NCBI GenBank assembly: GCA_964409165.1
Contig: CAYPCH010000044.1
Span: 1-26,072, forward strand
Direction of reading: 5' to 3'
From: CAYPCH01 sp964409165
Lineage (GTDB): Bacteria; Bacillota; Clostridia; Acetivibrionales; Acetivibrionaceae
DNA length: 26,072 nucleotides
A program made the translations under genes and the position numbers. Below the pieces are notes generated by a model. It did not search any database. It was given only the letters and a program-made list of their open reading frames with translations, and had not been told where the DNA came from. This document shows positions 15,435-26,072 of this stretch, one piece after another; position 1 is the first letter of the stretch; each line of letters starts with the position of its first letter.

Positions 15435-18400
15435 GTGAAAAGAAAATTTAAAGTTTTAATTGTGTATTCAGTTATAGTCGCACTTCTTTGTAATCAGCCG
15501 ATAGTTGGAGTTTTAGCCAATTCTAATTATTCACTCAAAGAAAGTCAGGTTTCTCACCATGAACCAGAAAAAATATTTTATACATCTCCAGTTGGAATAG
15601 TTTCTACTCTTGAAGGCGATGTATCAAAAGATGTTCTGGCATATGACGAGTCTGGGGGAAATTATGAAAACAGCGATCAAATTGAAATAAATACATATGA
15701 ATCAATGGATATAAAATCTGATCTTACTCTTCAATCAGATCTACTGGTGGGAGATCTTAATATCATATCAGGTAATCTAAATTTAAACGGTCACAAACTG
15801 GTTGTCCATGGTGAACTAACCCAGTCAAATGGTAGTGTAAACATTAATAAAGGTGAACTAATAGTAAAAGGTAATTATACACTGGTAGATGGTGGCAATG
15901 GCCGATTAATAATGACTAATATTAATGATTATGTTTGTGTAGAGGGAAACTTATCTTTCCAGGGACGATACAGCCATAACGGCTATCTTACAGAAGGTAA
16001 TCTCGAGGTTAAGGGAGATTTTACACAGAGAAGGTCTTCTAGTAATGATAACTTTAAAGCTACAGGTAATCACAAGGTAATCTTAAGCGGAGACAAAAAA
16101 CAAATAGTTGATTTCTCAAGTGCTCAATCAATATTTAACATATTGGAATTAAGGAATTATAGTAAGGACGGAGTGCTTTTTAACATGCCGTTAAATGCAG
16201 AGCTTATAGATAACGGATGTAAGGTGACATTTGCTTCGGGAGAAATACTAGGTTGGAAACTTTCACAAAATCAGAGCATTGATGGGGATCTTTATTTAGG
16301 TGGAGGAGAACTTGATTTAAACGGATATAGTCTTATAGTAAAAGGCAATCTGATACAATCGGGAGGAAGCATAAATGTAGCAGGCGGCAAGTTAACTGTG
16401 GAGGGAGACTATCTAATACAGTCCATGGGAATATCGGAAGATGGTGTAGTTGCATATGGATATAGCGGCGGATACCTGAAAATGATTAACGAAAATGATG
16501 TAGTTAAGGTTTTAGGAAATTTTATAACGCAGTCCCAGTACAGTCACAACGAAATGCTGACAGCTGGAATACTGGAGGTTGGAGGAGATTTCAAGCAGGT
16601 AAGTCAGGTTGCAGATAATTTCAGAACAGGTGGAACCCATAAAGTAGTACTAAATGGGGAAGGGTTGCAGACAGTTAGCTTTGCAAATCCATCCAGTAAA
16701 AATTCCTGTTTTAATGCCCTTGAGATAACAAATAGAAGTGCTGAAGGAGTAAATTTTGCAACAAAAGCGGTAATAGTAGGTGAACTTAAGCAGACACAGA
16801 CACCAATCACGGGAACCTTGAGTCTGGCAACAACTGCCTCAATAGAAGGAGGAAGTTGGGGTCATGACCTGTTGATAGAAGAAAGCCGTACACTGTCTGA
16901 GGACATGGACATAGGTGGAAATCTGACGGTTTCAAGTAGTCTTAATATAAATGGTATGACACTTACGGTAGGAAAAAGTGTAACTATAAACGGAGGGACG
17001 TTTAAAGTAAGCGGAGGTCGCGTGGATGCTGGAGAAAACTTTACAATAGCATGTGCATACTGTCGTCTCAATATGACCAATCCAAACGATTATGTGGGTG
17101 TAGGAGGGAATTTCTCTACAGAGGGAAGAGAAAGCCTTGAAGGATATCTTACAGAAGGAGTACTTGAGGTAAAAGGAGACTTTACTCAAAGTTTAAAAGC
17201 AGGCTCGAATTCATACAACTTTAAGGCAACAGGCAATCATAGGGTGATCTTAAGCGGAGACAAACAACAAATAGTTGATTTTTCAAGAGCTCAATCAATG
17301 TTTAATATATTGGAATTAAAGAACTATAGTGATGAGGGAATAGTATTCAGGATGCCGTTAAATGCGGCAGAATTGATAACCAATGGATGTAAGGTTATAT
17401 TCCCGGATGGGGAAGGTTTTGGACGGACGCTCACAGAAGATGAGACAATAGAAGGAGATTTGAACCTTGCGGCAGATGAATTAAATATAAATGGACACAA
17501 TTTAGTAGTAAAAGGAGATTTAACACAATCAGGAGGAACCATAAATATAAATGGTGGAAGCTTAGTAGTAGAAGGTGACTACCGTATACAGTCCAAGACT
17601 GTTGNNNNNNNNNNNNNNNNNNNNNNNNNNNNNNNNNNNNNNNNNNNNNNNNNNNNNNNNNNNNNNNNNNNNNNNNNNNNNNNNNNNNNNNNNNNNNNNN
17701 NNNNAATGGGGAAGGGTTGCAGACAGTTAGCTTTGCAAATCCATCCAGTAAAAATTCCTGTTTTAATGCCCTTGAGATAACAAATAGAAGTGCTGAAGGA
17801 GTAAATTTTGCAACAAAAGCGGTAATAGTAGGTGAACTTAAGCAGACACAGACACCAATCACGGGAACCTTGAGTCTGGCAACAACTGCCTCAATAGAAG
17901 GAGGAAGTTGGGGTCATGACCTGTTGATAGAAGAAAGCCGTACACTGTCTGAGGACATGGACATAGGTGGAAATCTGACGGTTTCAAGTAGTCTTAATAT
18001 AAATGGTATGACACTTACGGTAGGAAAAAGTGTAACTATAAACGGAGGGACGTTTAAAGTAAGCGGAGGTCGCGTGGATGCTGGAGAAAACTTTACAATA
18101 GCATGTGCATACTGTCGTCTCAATATGACCAATCCAAACGATTATGTGGGTGTAGGAGGGAATTTCTCTACAGAGGGAAGAGAAAGCCTTGAAGGATATC
18201 TTACAGAAGGAGTGCTTGAGGTAAAAGGAGACTTTACCCAAAAATCGAGCAATAGCTCATACAACTTTAAGGCAACAGGAAATCATAAGGTAGTTTTAAG
18301 CGGTAAACGCATATCCAGTGGAAGAGAGCATATTCAGACTATTACTTTTGACTCTCCAAGTTCATCGGGATTCAATACATTGGTTATAACAAAGCCTTTT

Positions 18401-21400
18401 AGCACAGGATATGTATTTAATCATACTCCAGTATGGAATACTCTTGAGGAAAGCATTGGAGATAACGATGCTCCGAGCGTACCTTCATCATTAAGGTTGG
18501 ATTCAAGTACATGTCTTACTGCGACATTTTCATGGGAAGCATCGCAGGATAATGTTGGGGTAAGGGGGTACAGAGTATACAGGGAAGGCAATGAAAAGGA
18601 AATTGGTATAACACATTCCTTATCATATACAGACTCTGGACTTGAGCCTGACACAACCTATAATTATACAGTTACAGCTTTTGATGATGTACAGAATGAA
18701 TCACTGCACAGCCTAAAATTGACGGTTAAAACTCCACCGGATATGGAGAATCCGTCGGAACCTTCAAATTTAAAATTATTAACTAAAACCGGGTCTTCAG
18801 TGTCACTTAGTTGGTCACCTTCAACAGATAATGTAAAAGTTGCAGGCTATCTTATACTAAGAGATGGAAATAAGGTCGGTGATTCTATAAGTACCAGCTT
18901 TACGGACAGACAATTAGAGGCGGGTACTACATACCTATACACTGTGAAAGCATATGACACATCAGGAAACATATCCGGGTCAAGCAATAGCATAAGTGCA
19001 TTACCGGTTATGCCGAATATAACAAAATTTGAACCTTTGAATGCTGTTACCATCGGTGGTGCAGATAAACAAAAAGTGAGTGTTTACTTTGCAAATTCAG
19101 GAAATATAGAAGGGGCAAAAGCTGAATTTGAGTACTCTCAAAACGGAACGGACTGGATACGGATGGATAATGCTGTTTTTGGTCCAAATAAGGTTAACTC
19201 GTCCACATACTATTTTTATAGTTACTGGGATTTGAGGACTATTGGTTCGGGACATTATTTTGTACGTTACAGCGTATTTGATGTAGAAAATAATTCAGAC
19301 ATGATAACCGCAGAATACGATGTCGACAGGAAAGCACCGGCGGCACCTTCAAAACCTGCAGTTTACTCTGATTATGGAAAAATAACATTGACATGGTTGC
19401 CATCTCCAGAAGCAGATGTGGATGGTTATGTTATTTATCGTTCAAATTCAGAAAGTGGAGAATATAAAAAAATTGGACAGGTGAACGGAAGAACCAATGT
19501 TGTTTATACCGATAAGGCTGTTCAGCCGGATCAAACATATTTTTACAAAATAACTGCAGTTGATAAATTTTTGCAGGAAGGGAATCTTTCAGAGGCTGTT
19601 TTTGGTACAGCACTTTGGGATACTATAAATCCGATAGTCTTAGGAATAGAACCTGTAGACGGCACTGTGCTTGGAAAAACGGCAAATATTACTGTAAGAG
19701 CCGAGGATAATCTCTTAATTTCCTCAATAACTCTTCAGTATTCCCTTGATAATGGGCAATCATGGGTTGACATTGAAACTAAGGAAACGGATGATAATGC
19801 TGTATTTAGCTGGTTCACACCTGATGTGAACGAGAATATAAAGGTGCGTGCCATTGTTAAGGATTTATCAGACAATGAAAGCGATGGAAGTCCTGTAAGG
19901 TCTTATATGATAGACCGTCAGGGGCCTGCAAAAGTCACAGGACTTAGTGCAACGGTGAAGGCAACAATTGCTACTCTGCGTTGGAATGACGTACCGGATG
20001 ATGACTTTGCTTACTTTTTAGTGGAGCAAAAAGATACTGACGATGGACTATTCAAGGAAATAGGGAAGATAGACAAGACGCTTGGAATGAATGTAACAGG
20101 TCTTGAACCCAATATGGTCTACTGGTTCAGAGTTACTGCGTTTGATGGGTATGGAAATGCCGGAGAGGTTTCCGATATGTTGGAAGTTACTACAACTGAT
20201 GATACTCAGAATCCGGTTATAACATCCCTTGAACCAAAACCGGGGAGTTTTTCAACAAGTATAACCATTAAAGGAACAGCACAGGATGATGTAGGAGTAA
20301 CATCTTTCGTTTTTCAAACTTCCAGGGATAAAGTGAAATGGGCTGATGTAGCAGAGTTTACATCTTCACCAGCTAAAAATAAAGTGACGTTTACACATGT
20401 TGTAAATCTTGAAGAAGAATTGGAAGGGGCTCTGTATGTCAGGGCAATAGCAGAGGATGCGGCTGGAAATGTAAGTGACACATCGGAGAATGCACCTTAT
20501 GTAGAGCACAGGGTTGACCACACTCCACCATCAAAACCTGTGGGGGTTATTGCCAATTCAACAAACGGATATATTACTGTCAGTTGGGAACAGGGAGCTG
20601 ACCCCGAGCTTGCATATTATAAGCTGTACAGGTCTGAAACAGAAATAGGAGCATTTGACCTGATTGCTGATAACATCAAATACGTTAGTTATAACGATAG
20701 AAGTGTAGTACATTCTAAAGTATACTATTATAAAGTTATTGCTGTTGATGTTGCGGGAAATGAAAGTGAATTCAGCGAAGTGCTTTCATGTCAGCTTTTG
20801 CCAGATACAGAGATACCTGAAATAATAAGTTTCTATCCAAAGGAATTAACAACGTTGCCGGCAAATCCGGTTATAAGCGTGCTCGCATCTGACAATTATC
20901 AGCTTTCAAAGTTAACCTTAGAGTATAAGGCTGAGGATACAGAAGAATGGATAGAGATTGGCAACAAGGAGCTTAATGTTCATAGTGAAGCGGTAAAATT
21001 CAACTGGAATACCGAAACACTAAACGATGGAAATTATGTTTTGAGAGCTTCGGCCATAGATCAAGCGGGAAATGCCAGCAAAATGATGTCTGTAAACTAC
21101 AGCCTCAATCTTGAACCTCCTAAAGCACCTGTTATAACTGCTGAACCCGGAGGATGGAAGATTGACCTTTCATGGACATCGGAAAATGAGGCAGATCTTG
21201 CAGGTTTCAGAGTTTACAGAAGCGATGCTTTGGATGGAAAATATAAGCTTATAGCACAAACAACAGAGACAACTTACACAGATACTCTTCTTGCACCGAC
21301 ACAAAATTACTACTATAAGGTAGAAGCAGTTGATGTATATCGTAATGCAAGTATGAGCGAAACGGCATATGCCTTGCCCCTTAATCAGGACATTTTTCTG

Positions 21401-24400
21401 CCGGAAGCTGAAGCAGGAATTGAAAAGGTTGCAACTGTAGGAATGGAAGTTTCTTTTGATGGAACACGTTCTACCGACAATGACAGGATTGCAACGTACC
21501 TGTGGGAGTTTGGTGACAGCACAACATCTACCAGTGCTCAGCCCTATCATGCATACACAACAGAAGGTATGTATACAGTAACCCTGACAGTTACTGACCC
21601 TGCAGGAAACTCTGCATCAGACACGACAACTGTAACTGTCTATCCAGAACAGCAAATTGGCACTTTGGAAATAAAGGTGGTTGACAGTAATACCGGAGCA
21701 ATCATTCCGGAAGCATATGTTTATGTTGATTTCCCTTCCGATGTTCCGAAGCTGTTCAGAACAGATAAAAATGGTATAGCAACAGTAGTAGGAACAGCCG
21801 GCAATTATAATGTGTCTGCATATACAACAGGGTATCTTCCTTCTGAGATTAATGTAAAAATAGAGCAGTATAGAAAAACTCAGGCCACATTACAGATTAA
21901 AAAGGGTGAGCTGGTTGTTGGAGATATATATGTACGTCGTATGGCTTTAGAAGAAATAGTTGAGGCGGGCATTGATATTCATGCTCCTGAAAACCAGTTT
22001 GTGTACAATTTTGAAGTCCATCTTGAGTTTGATGCACAGCCACTACCGATAAAATATATGGTTGTTAACGGTAAAGGTAATGTCTTTAGTGGCGGGGGAG
22101 GTTTCCGTATAGGAGGAGGCGGTTCAGGCGGTTCAGGTGGTTCAGGTGGTGGTTCAGGTGGAGGAACTGTTGTTCCGAAAGTTATTGCTCATCCGGATCA
22201 TCCTGAAGTTCCTCCTACAGTGGCATACCTTGTTATACCAAAGGAAGTGAGCTGGCTCAAGGAGTTTTTTGAAGTCGGACTGGTATTTAAAAATATGGCA
22301 GATCCACAGTTTGTAATACAGGATTCTGAAGTAGCTCTAAAACTTCCGGTAGGATTATCACTTGCACCTACGGCAGAAAAACAGAGTTTAAAAGTTGGAG
22401 TGGGAGACATTGCAGGACAGGAAACCAAGCAGGTAAAATGGGTAATCCGCGGTGATGTTAAGGGATATTATGATGTAGAGGCAGATTTCAACGGTACATT
22501 GATGCCCTTTGCCGCTCCGGTAAAAGCAAACTTCAAAACAGAAAAACCCTTCCGTGTTTGGGGAGGAGATGCACTGCATGTGTATGTTATGGCGGAGGAT
22601 TCATACTATGTCGGTGAAAACTATTATACACACTTTATGCTGGCGAATGAATCGGATATACCTATTTATAACATAAAAACAAACTTCGGAAGCTTTGAAG
22701 AACCTACTCCAAAGACAGAAGTAGTTATAATTTATCCGGACAAGAGCAAGAGAGTTGTCCATGATGATGGAAGCGAGACAATGGATTACAGCAATGGAGA
22801 TAAGGAAATTGTAAATAAAGATGGAAGCAAAACTATCAGCTACAAAAATGACGGCAGTTCTGAATATGTTCATACCGATGGTGTCAGAACTAAAACGGAT
22901 AAAGATGGTAATAAGGAGACTATTGAGCCTAAATCTTTTGAAGTAGATGATAAAAACGACGGAACTGTATATAGTTATGCTGATGATACAAAGCATTTTA
23001 TAAAGAATCCAAAGAAAAAGGATTCACAGAAGGAGCAAGGAGTTGGAGTAAACTTGATATTCCCATCAGGTGATGACGATGATGAAGATAATAAAGGGCA
23101 AAGTACTTTACCTGTGGTAAGGCCAGGTGATTCTCTAGGGATAGACTGTCTATTGCCCGGAGAAACCATACTTGGTACATATGTAGGTACCCCTGCTGCT
23201 TCTGGAGAAATTGACCCTGATGAGATGTACTTTAAATTATCCAATGCGTTTTCAGTGACAACGTCAGGAAGCAATACAGAAATTCCTGTAACCATTAAAA
23301 CGATACCTAGTCACATGTATAAATATAAACTGGTTATAATTGACGAAGAAAGTATGAGGGCAGACCCGATTGACACAAATACGGGAGCACATGTAATGCA
23401 ATATGAGGCATTGGGTGTATATGGTGTAACACCGCTTACCTTTGGAATTGAATATAATTCAAGGCTTATGTATGAAGCATCAAGGCTTAAAGAGGAAAAT
23501 GGCACAAAAGGTATTGAGCCAATGCGTGAATTTGGCAACACTACGATGGGTAACGGCTGGAGTCATAGTTATGAAACATGGCTCACAGAAAATAGTGACG
23601 GAAGCATTACTGTATACTGGTCACCATATAACTCCACCATATTCCATAGTGGAAATGAAAACCAAAGAGTTGTATACGGAACCACTGATATCTATGGAAA
23701 CATAACTGTTTCGAAGGATACTCCGAAGGAAGAATGTGAATTCTGGTCGAAGTCCAAAGGCGTTAAGGACTATTTGCTCAAGAGACACGCCGATGGTACT
23801 TATGAAATGACCTTTGGCAACGGTAATAAATATATATTTGATGCAGATGGAAAGCTTTCAGGGATGGAAGACAGAACAGGCAAGTACATTACCATTTCAA
23901 AGGATGCAGAAGGCAAGTTGATAATATCGGAGCCGGCATCAAAACAGAGTCTTATTGTTTCACACAATGAGCAGGGATTGGTGGAGAGTGTTGAAGATAA
24001 GGCGGGAAGGAAAACTTCATTCCAGTATGATGAGGGTGGCAAGAACCTTATTGCAATTACCGACCCTAATGGAAAAACATCAAGGTACACATATAATGAG
24101 CAGGGATTTGCACTCACCGGAACAGATGCGGATGGCATCACATATTTTACAAACACTTATGATGAGAAAGGTCGTGTAGTTGTACAGGATGATGCTGTAG
24201 ACGGAAATGAAACCACTACATTAAGCTATGATGAGACCTCCGAGTTCTGGAGAACCATTACAACTATAAAAGATAGAAATGGAAATACCAGCAAGATTGT
24301 NNNNNNNNNNNNNNNNNNNNNNNNNNNNNNNNNNNNNNNNNNNNNNNNNNNNNNNNNNNNNNNNNNNNNNNNNNNNNNNNNNNNNNNNNNNNNNNNNNNN

Positions 24401-26072
24401 TATAATGACAACGGTCAGATAATTAGCAGAACTGTTGAGGGTTTGGGCAGTGCAAGTTATACCTATTATGAAAACGGGCTTATGAAGACCGCAACCGATT
24501 ATCTGGGTAACAGCTATACTTATGAGTATGACAGTGCTGGAAGGAGAACAGCAGTAATAGATAGGGAAGGCGGAAGGAGTACAATTACTTATGATAATAT
24601 AGGAAATATGTTATCCCAAACCGATCCTATGGGGAATACCACATTATTTAGCTATGATAGCCGTGGTAACCTCATTTCCGAGACAACCCCGAAAGGGAAC
24701 GTTACTACGTTGAAGTATGATGGAAACGGACAATTGATTGAAATAATAGACGCTGAAGGTAATAAAACAATTTACGAGTATGACGCAGAGGGAAGACAGA
24801 CAAGGATTATCGATCCGCAAGGACTAGTTGCTGAGACGGTATATGACGAAGCCGGACGAGCGGTTTATTCCAAGGATGCCCTTGGCAATATAACAGCTTA
24901 CACTTACGATGTGAATGGCATGCTTCTGTCTGAAAAGCTTCCCGGTGGTGGAACAACAAGCTTTACGTATTACAAAAACGGAAAAGTCAAAACAGCAACA
25001 GATTATTCGGGCAATACCACAACATACGGTTATGACAGTTTATGGCGTCCAATAATGGTAACCAACTGCGAAGGTAAGTCATCAAGCCGGACTTATGACC
25101 CGTCGGGTAATGTACTGACAGAAACCGATCAGCTTGGCAATACGGTAAGCTATAGTTATGACAAGCAGGGAAATCTGTTGACATCCAAAGACGCAAAGGG
25201 CAATGTAACACAATTTGAATATAATGCAAATGGTAATATGACAAGTGTTACCGATGCACTGAACAATACCACACGCTACGAGTATGACAAGGAAGACCGG
25301 CTGGTAAAAATAATCAATGCACAGGGCAACGCCAAGGAATTTGTTTATGATGCAGCAGGCAGGGTAGTACAGGCGAAAAATGAGCTTGGAAACACTGTAA
25401 CCACAGAATACGACGAACTAGGCAATTTAGTAGGGATTAAGGATGCATATGGTGTAACCATCACAGCAATTGAATACGACAACCTGAACAATCCGATTGC
25501 AGCCATCGATGCATTGGGCAACAAGGCAACCAGCAAATATGATAGTCTGGGAAGACTTGTAGAGACAGTTGACCAATTAAACAGAAGCACAAAATATTCC
25601 TATGATGCAATGCACAGGCTTACAAAAGTGGTAGATCCTTTGAACGGAGATAGCAGCCAGACCTTTGATGTGGATGGCAATCTTACAAGCTATACCGATC
25701 CTAATGGGAATACTACAAGTTATGATTATGATATAGCAGGAAGACTAATAAGTGAAACTACTGCTATTGGAAGCAAAAAGACATACGGCTATAACTCGTT
25801 GAACCTTTTGGAAACGTCAACAAATGGTCGAAATCAGCAAACAGCATACACTTATGATGATGCAGAAAGGCTGACAAGTTTTACAGACCCTGCAGGCACA
25901 GTGACCTATAGCTATGATAAAAACGGAAATGTGCTGACAGTAACTGATGAAAAGGGAACAATAACAAGGCAATATGATAAGCTTGACAGAATAACACAAT
26001 ACACCGACAGCAATGGAAATACAATAAAATACAGCTATGATACCCTTGGGAATTTAATAGCACTGACTTATC
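15435..26072 (+). CDS. Giant secreted modular YD/Rhs-repeat protein (3' end outside window, two assembly gaps)
   Basis: One reading frame of more than 3,500 residues, cut by the window end. GTG at 15435 follows GAGGTAGAG; a signal peptide (about residues 1-28, ending GVLA) indicates Sec export. In order: beta-rich repeat modules (15735-18440), fibronectin III and Ig-like array (18470-21380), PKD domain with LWEFGD (21400-21650), carboxypeptidase-regulatory-like domain (21655-21905), Gly/Ser linker (22091-22165), Asp-Gly repeats and acidic stretch (22725-23090), an Rhs entry region with TMGNGWSHSYE (23420-23580), then YD repeats to the end. The frame shifts by two bases across the first N gap (100 N) because its true size is not 100; it stays in phase across the second. 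Resembles WapA/Rhs-type proteins, whose hypervariable C-terminal tip is often a toxin; that tip is not visible here. Confidence 0.85.
16653..17161 (+). repeat. Copy 1 of a 509-base perfect direct repeat
   Basis: Base-for-base the same as 17705-18213 by reading both. First difference is A at 17162 against G at 18214, after which the copies drift and then diverge near 17190. Spans the end of module 2 and most of module 3. Confidence 0.92.
17605..17704. other. Assembly gap (100 N), predicted true size about 218 bases
   Basis: The repeat pair is offset by 1170 bases before the gap (CAGTCC 16419 and 17589) but by 1052 after it (16653 and 17705). The missing 118 bases plus 100 N give about 218, which is 2 modulo 3 and puts the downstream frame back in phase with the start. 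Codon-sized indels could shift this number. Confidence 0.8.
17705..18213 (+). repeat. Copy 2 of the 509-base perfect direct repeat
   Basis: Matches 16653-17161. It starts directly at the edge of the N gap, so the true repeat probably extends leftwards into the gap. Spans the end of module 4 and most of module 5. Confidence 0.92.
18470..21380 (+). other. Alternating fibronectin III and Ig-like domain array in the giant protein
   Basis: Six Fn3-like units (about 18470-18735, 18750-19005, 19331-19610, 19918-20190, 20521-20800 and 21113-21380), each with a P(S/A).P..L or similar opening, a SW or LSW core, a GY.(I/V)YR(S/D) strand and a Y.Y.V.A.D..GN ending. From the second Fn3 on, units alternate with Ig-like segments (about 19010-19330, 19625-19915, 20209-20515, 20810-21105) that carry the pattern I..(I/F).P..G.......I...A.D......(F/L).YS. 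Such arrays act as extended spacers in secreted clostridial proteins. Confidence 0.75.
21400..21905 (+). other. PKD domain followed by carboxypeptidase-regulatory-like domain
   Basis: PKD: a V.F(D)GT(R)STDND....YLWEFGD core and an H.Y...G.YTVTLTVTD.AGN ending (21400-21650), a good family match. It is followed by GTLEIKVVDSNTGA with a (T)DKNGIA turn and a GNYNVSAYTTGY strand (21655-21905), typical of the beta-sandwich that follows secreted enzymes and adhesins. Confidence 0.8.
22091..22165 (+). repeat. Gly/Ser-rich linker repeat
   Basis: Short tandem GGT TCA GGC/GGT units encode GSGGSGGSGGGSGGG after GGGGFRIG. It is a flexible hinge between the stalk and the Rhs part, and its low-complexity DNA may vary in length between strains. 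Confidence 0.85.
22725..23090 (+). other. Asp-Gly repeat segment and acidic spacer before the Rhs region
   Basis: Repeated (D/N)GS or DG(V/N) turns about 10-13 residues apart (DDGSETMDYSNGDKE, KDGSKTISYKNDGS and similar), then a Lys/Gln patch (KNPKKKDSQKEQ) and SGDDDDEDN. The acidic run could bind calcium; that is inference. No named family is claimed. Confidence 0.55.
23800..26072 (+). repeat. YD (Rhs) repeat array, incomplete at both the internal gap and window end
   Basis: Roughly two dozen or more repeats of about 21 residues with the pattern (D)..GN.T.Y.YD..GR(L/V)....D, clearest from 24000 on. YD repeats of Rhs and teneurin proteins build a closed beta shell around a C-terminal cargo. 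The array is still in progress at 26072, so the shell-closing core motif and cargo lie outside. The second N gap (24301-24400) keeps phase at 100 N. Confidence 0.9.
24301..24400. other. Assembly gap (100 N) within YD repeats
   Basis: Codon phase is the same on both sides (GTn at 24299, TAT at 24401), so the true size is 1 modulo 3 if the gene is intact. YD repeats here may have collapsed in assembly. Confidence 0.9.

Larger units (their letters stand above)
15735..18440 (+). repeat. Five beta-rich repeat modules in the N-terminal stalk of the giant protein
   Basis: Modules start near 15750, 16284, 16914, 17454 and about 17966, giving alternating spacings of roughly 180 and 210 residues. Each has the order G(D/N)L......L.(I/L)NG..L.V.G.(L/V), a G.L.V.GDY-type strand, (T/A)(E/A)G.LEV.GDF.Q, then (F/N)(K/R)(A/T)(T/G)G.H(K/R)V.L and an F..LE(L/I).N(Y/R) ending. 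The regular short strands separated by Gly/Asn turns suggest a beta-helix or stacked-sheet stalk. This fold call is inference; no named family is claimed. Confidence 0.7.

Noticed and set aside
17705..17780. Apparent frameshift and early stop of the giant gene at 17780
   Set aside because: It results from writing the gap as exactly 100 N. Repeat alignment puts the true size at 2 modulo 3, and the frame then stays open from 17705 to the window end.
17431..17862. Minus-strand ORF crossing the N gap
   Set aside because: It reads through unknown bases and is antisense to the giant gene; its end repeats the shadow at 16604-16810 only because the DNA is duplicated.
24000..26072. Regular about 63-base periodicity resembling a CRISPR-like array
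   Set aside because: The period is coding: about 21-residue YD repeats with diverged DNA and no conserved repeat-spacer pattern.

Overview
The window looks like a draft-assembly contig from a low-GC Gram-positive bacterium, most likely a member of the Clostridia, possibly an Acetivibrio/Ruminiclostridium-type anaerobe. The support is AT-rich spacers, strong GGAGG-type ribosome binding sites, some GTG starts, a VanZ-like protein, a type IV pilus locus of the Gram-positive kind and a giant Sec-secreted YD/Rhs protein. Genus placement is inference only. Two runs of exactly 100 N (17605-17704 and 24301-24400) are scaffold gaps.

Layout. (1) 48-1445, minus strand: a polyprenyl-phosphate sugar transferase that would start exopolysaccharide or glycan assembly. 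(2) 1592-2089, plus strand: a VanZ-family membrane protein expressed divergently from a good sigma-A-type promoter. (3) 2368-14989, plus strand: a type IV pilus locus. It holds the extension ATPase PilB with two MshEN-type N-terminal domains, the retraction ATPase PilT, a 488-base spacer with a possible 52-codon ORF, the platform protein PilC, the major pilin PilA, a strong hairpin, and then a tightly packed minor operon. That operon runs PulJ-like minor pilin, PilN, a PilO-like protein with a long extra C-terminal half, PilV-like minor pilin, an 844-residue PilX/GspK-like giant minor pilin, and a lipoprotein. No PilM, prepilin peptidase or secretin is seen. (4) 15435-26072 and beyond, plus strand: one giant secreted protein of more than 3,500 residues that runs off the window.

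The giant protein has a signal peptide, about five beta-rich repeat modules of roughly 180 and 210 residues in alternation, an array of fibronectin type III and Ig-like domains, a PKD domain, a carboxypeptidase-regulatory-like domain, a Gly/Ser linker, an Asp-Gly-rich acidic stretch, an Rhs entry domain and a long run of YD repeats. Its C-terminal tip, which would say whether it is a polymorphic toxin, lies outside the window. A 509-base perfect duplication inside the stalk flanks the first gap and probably caused it; aligning the two repeat copies predicts a true gap of about 218 bases, which also restores the reading frame.

How the parts may work together: PilB, PilT, PilC, PilN and PilO would form the motor and inner platform. 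PilA would form the fibre, and the minor pilins with the oversized PilX-like protein would form a decorated tip. The giant Rhs protein begins about 360 bases after a terminator-like hairpin and has its own promoter candidate, so it is probably a separate transcription unit. Its neighbourhood with the pilus and glycan genes suggests a surface attachment or contact-dependent module; that link is inference from position.
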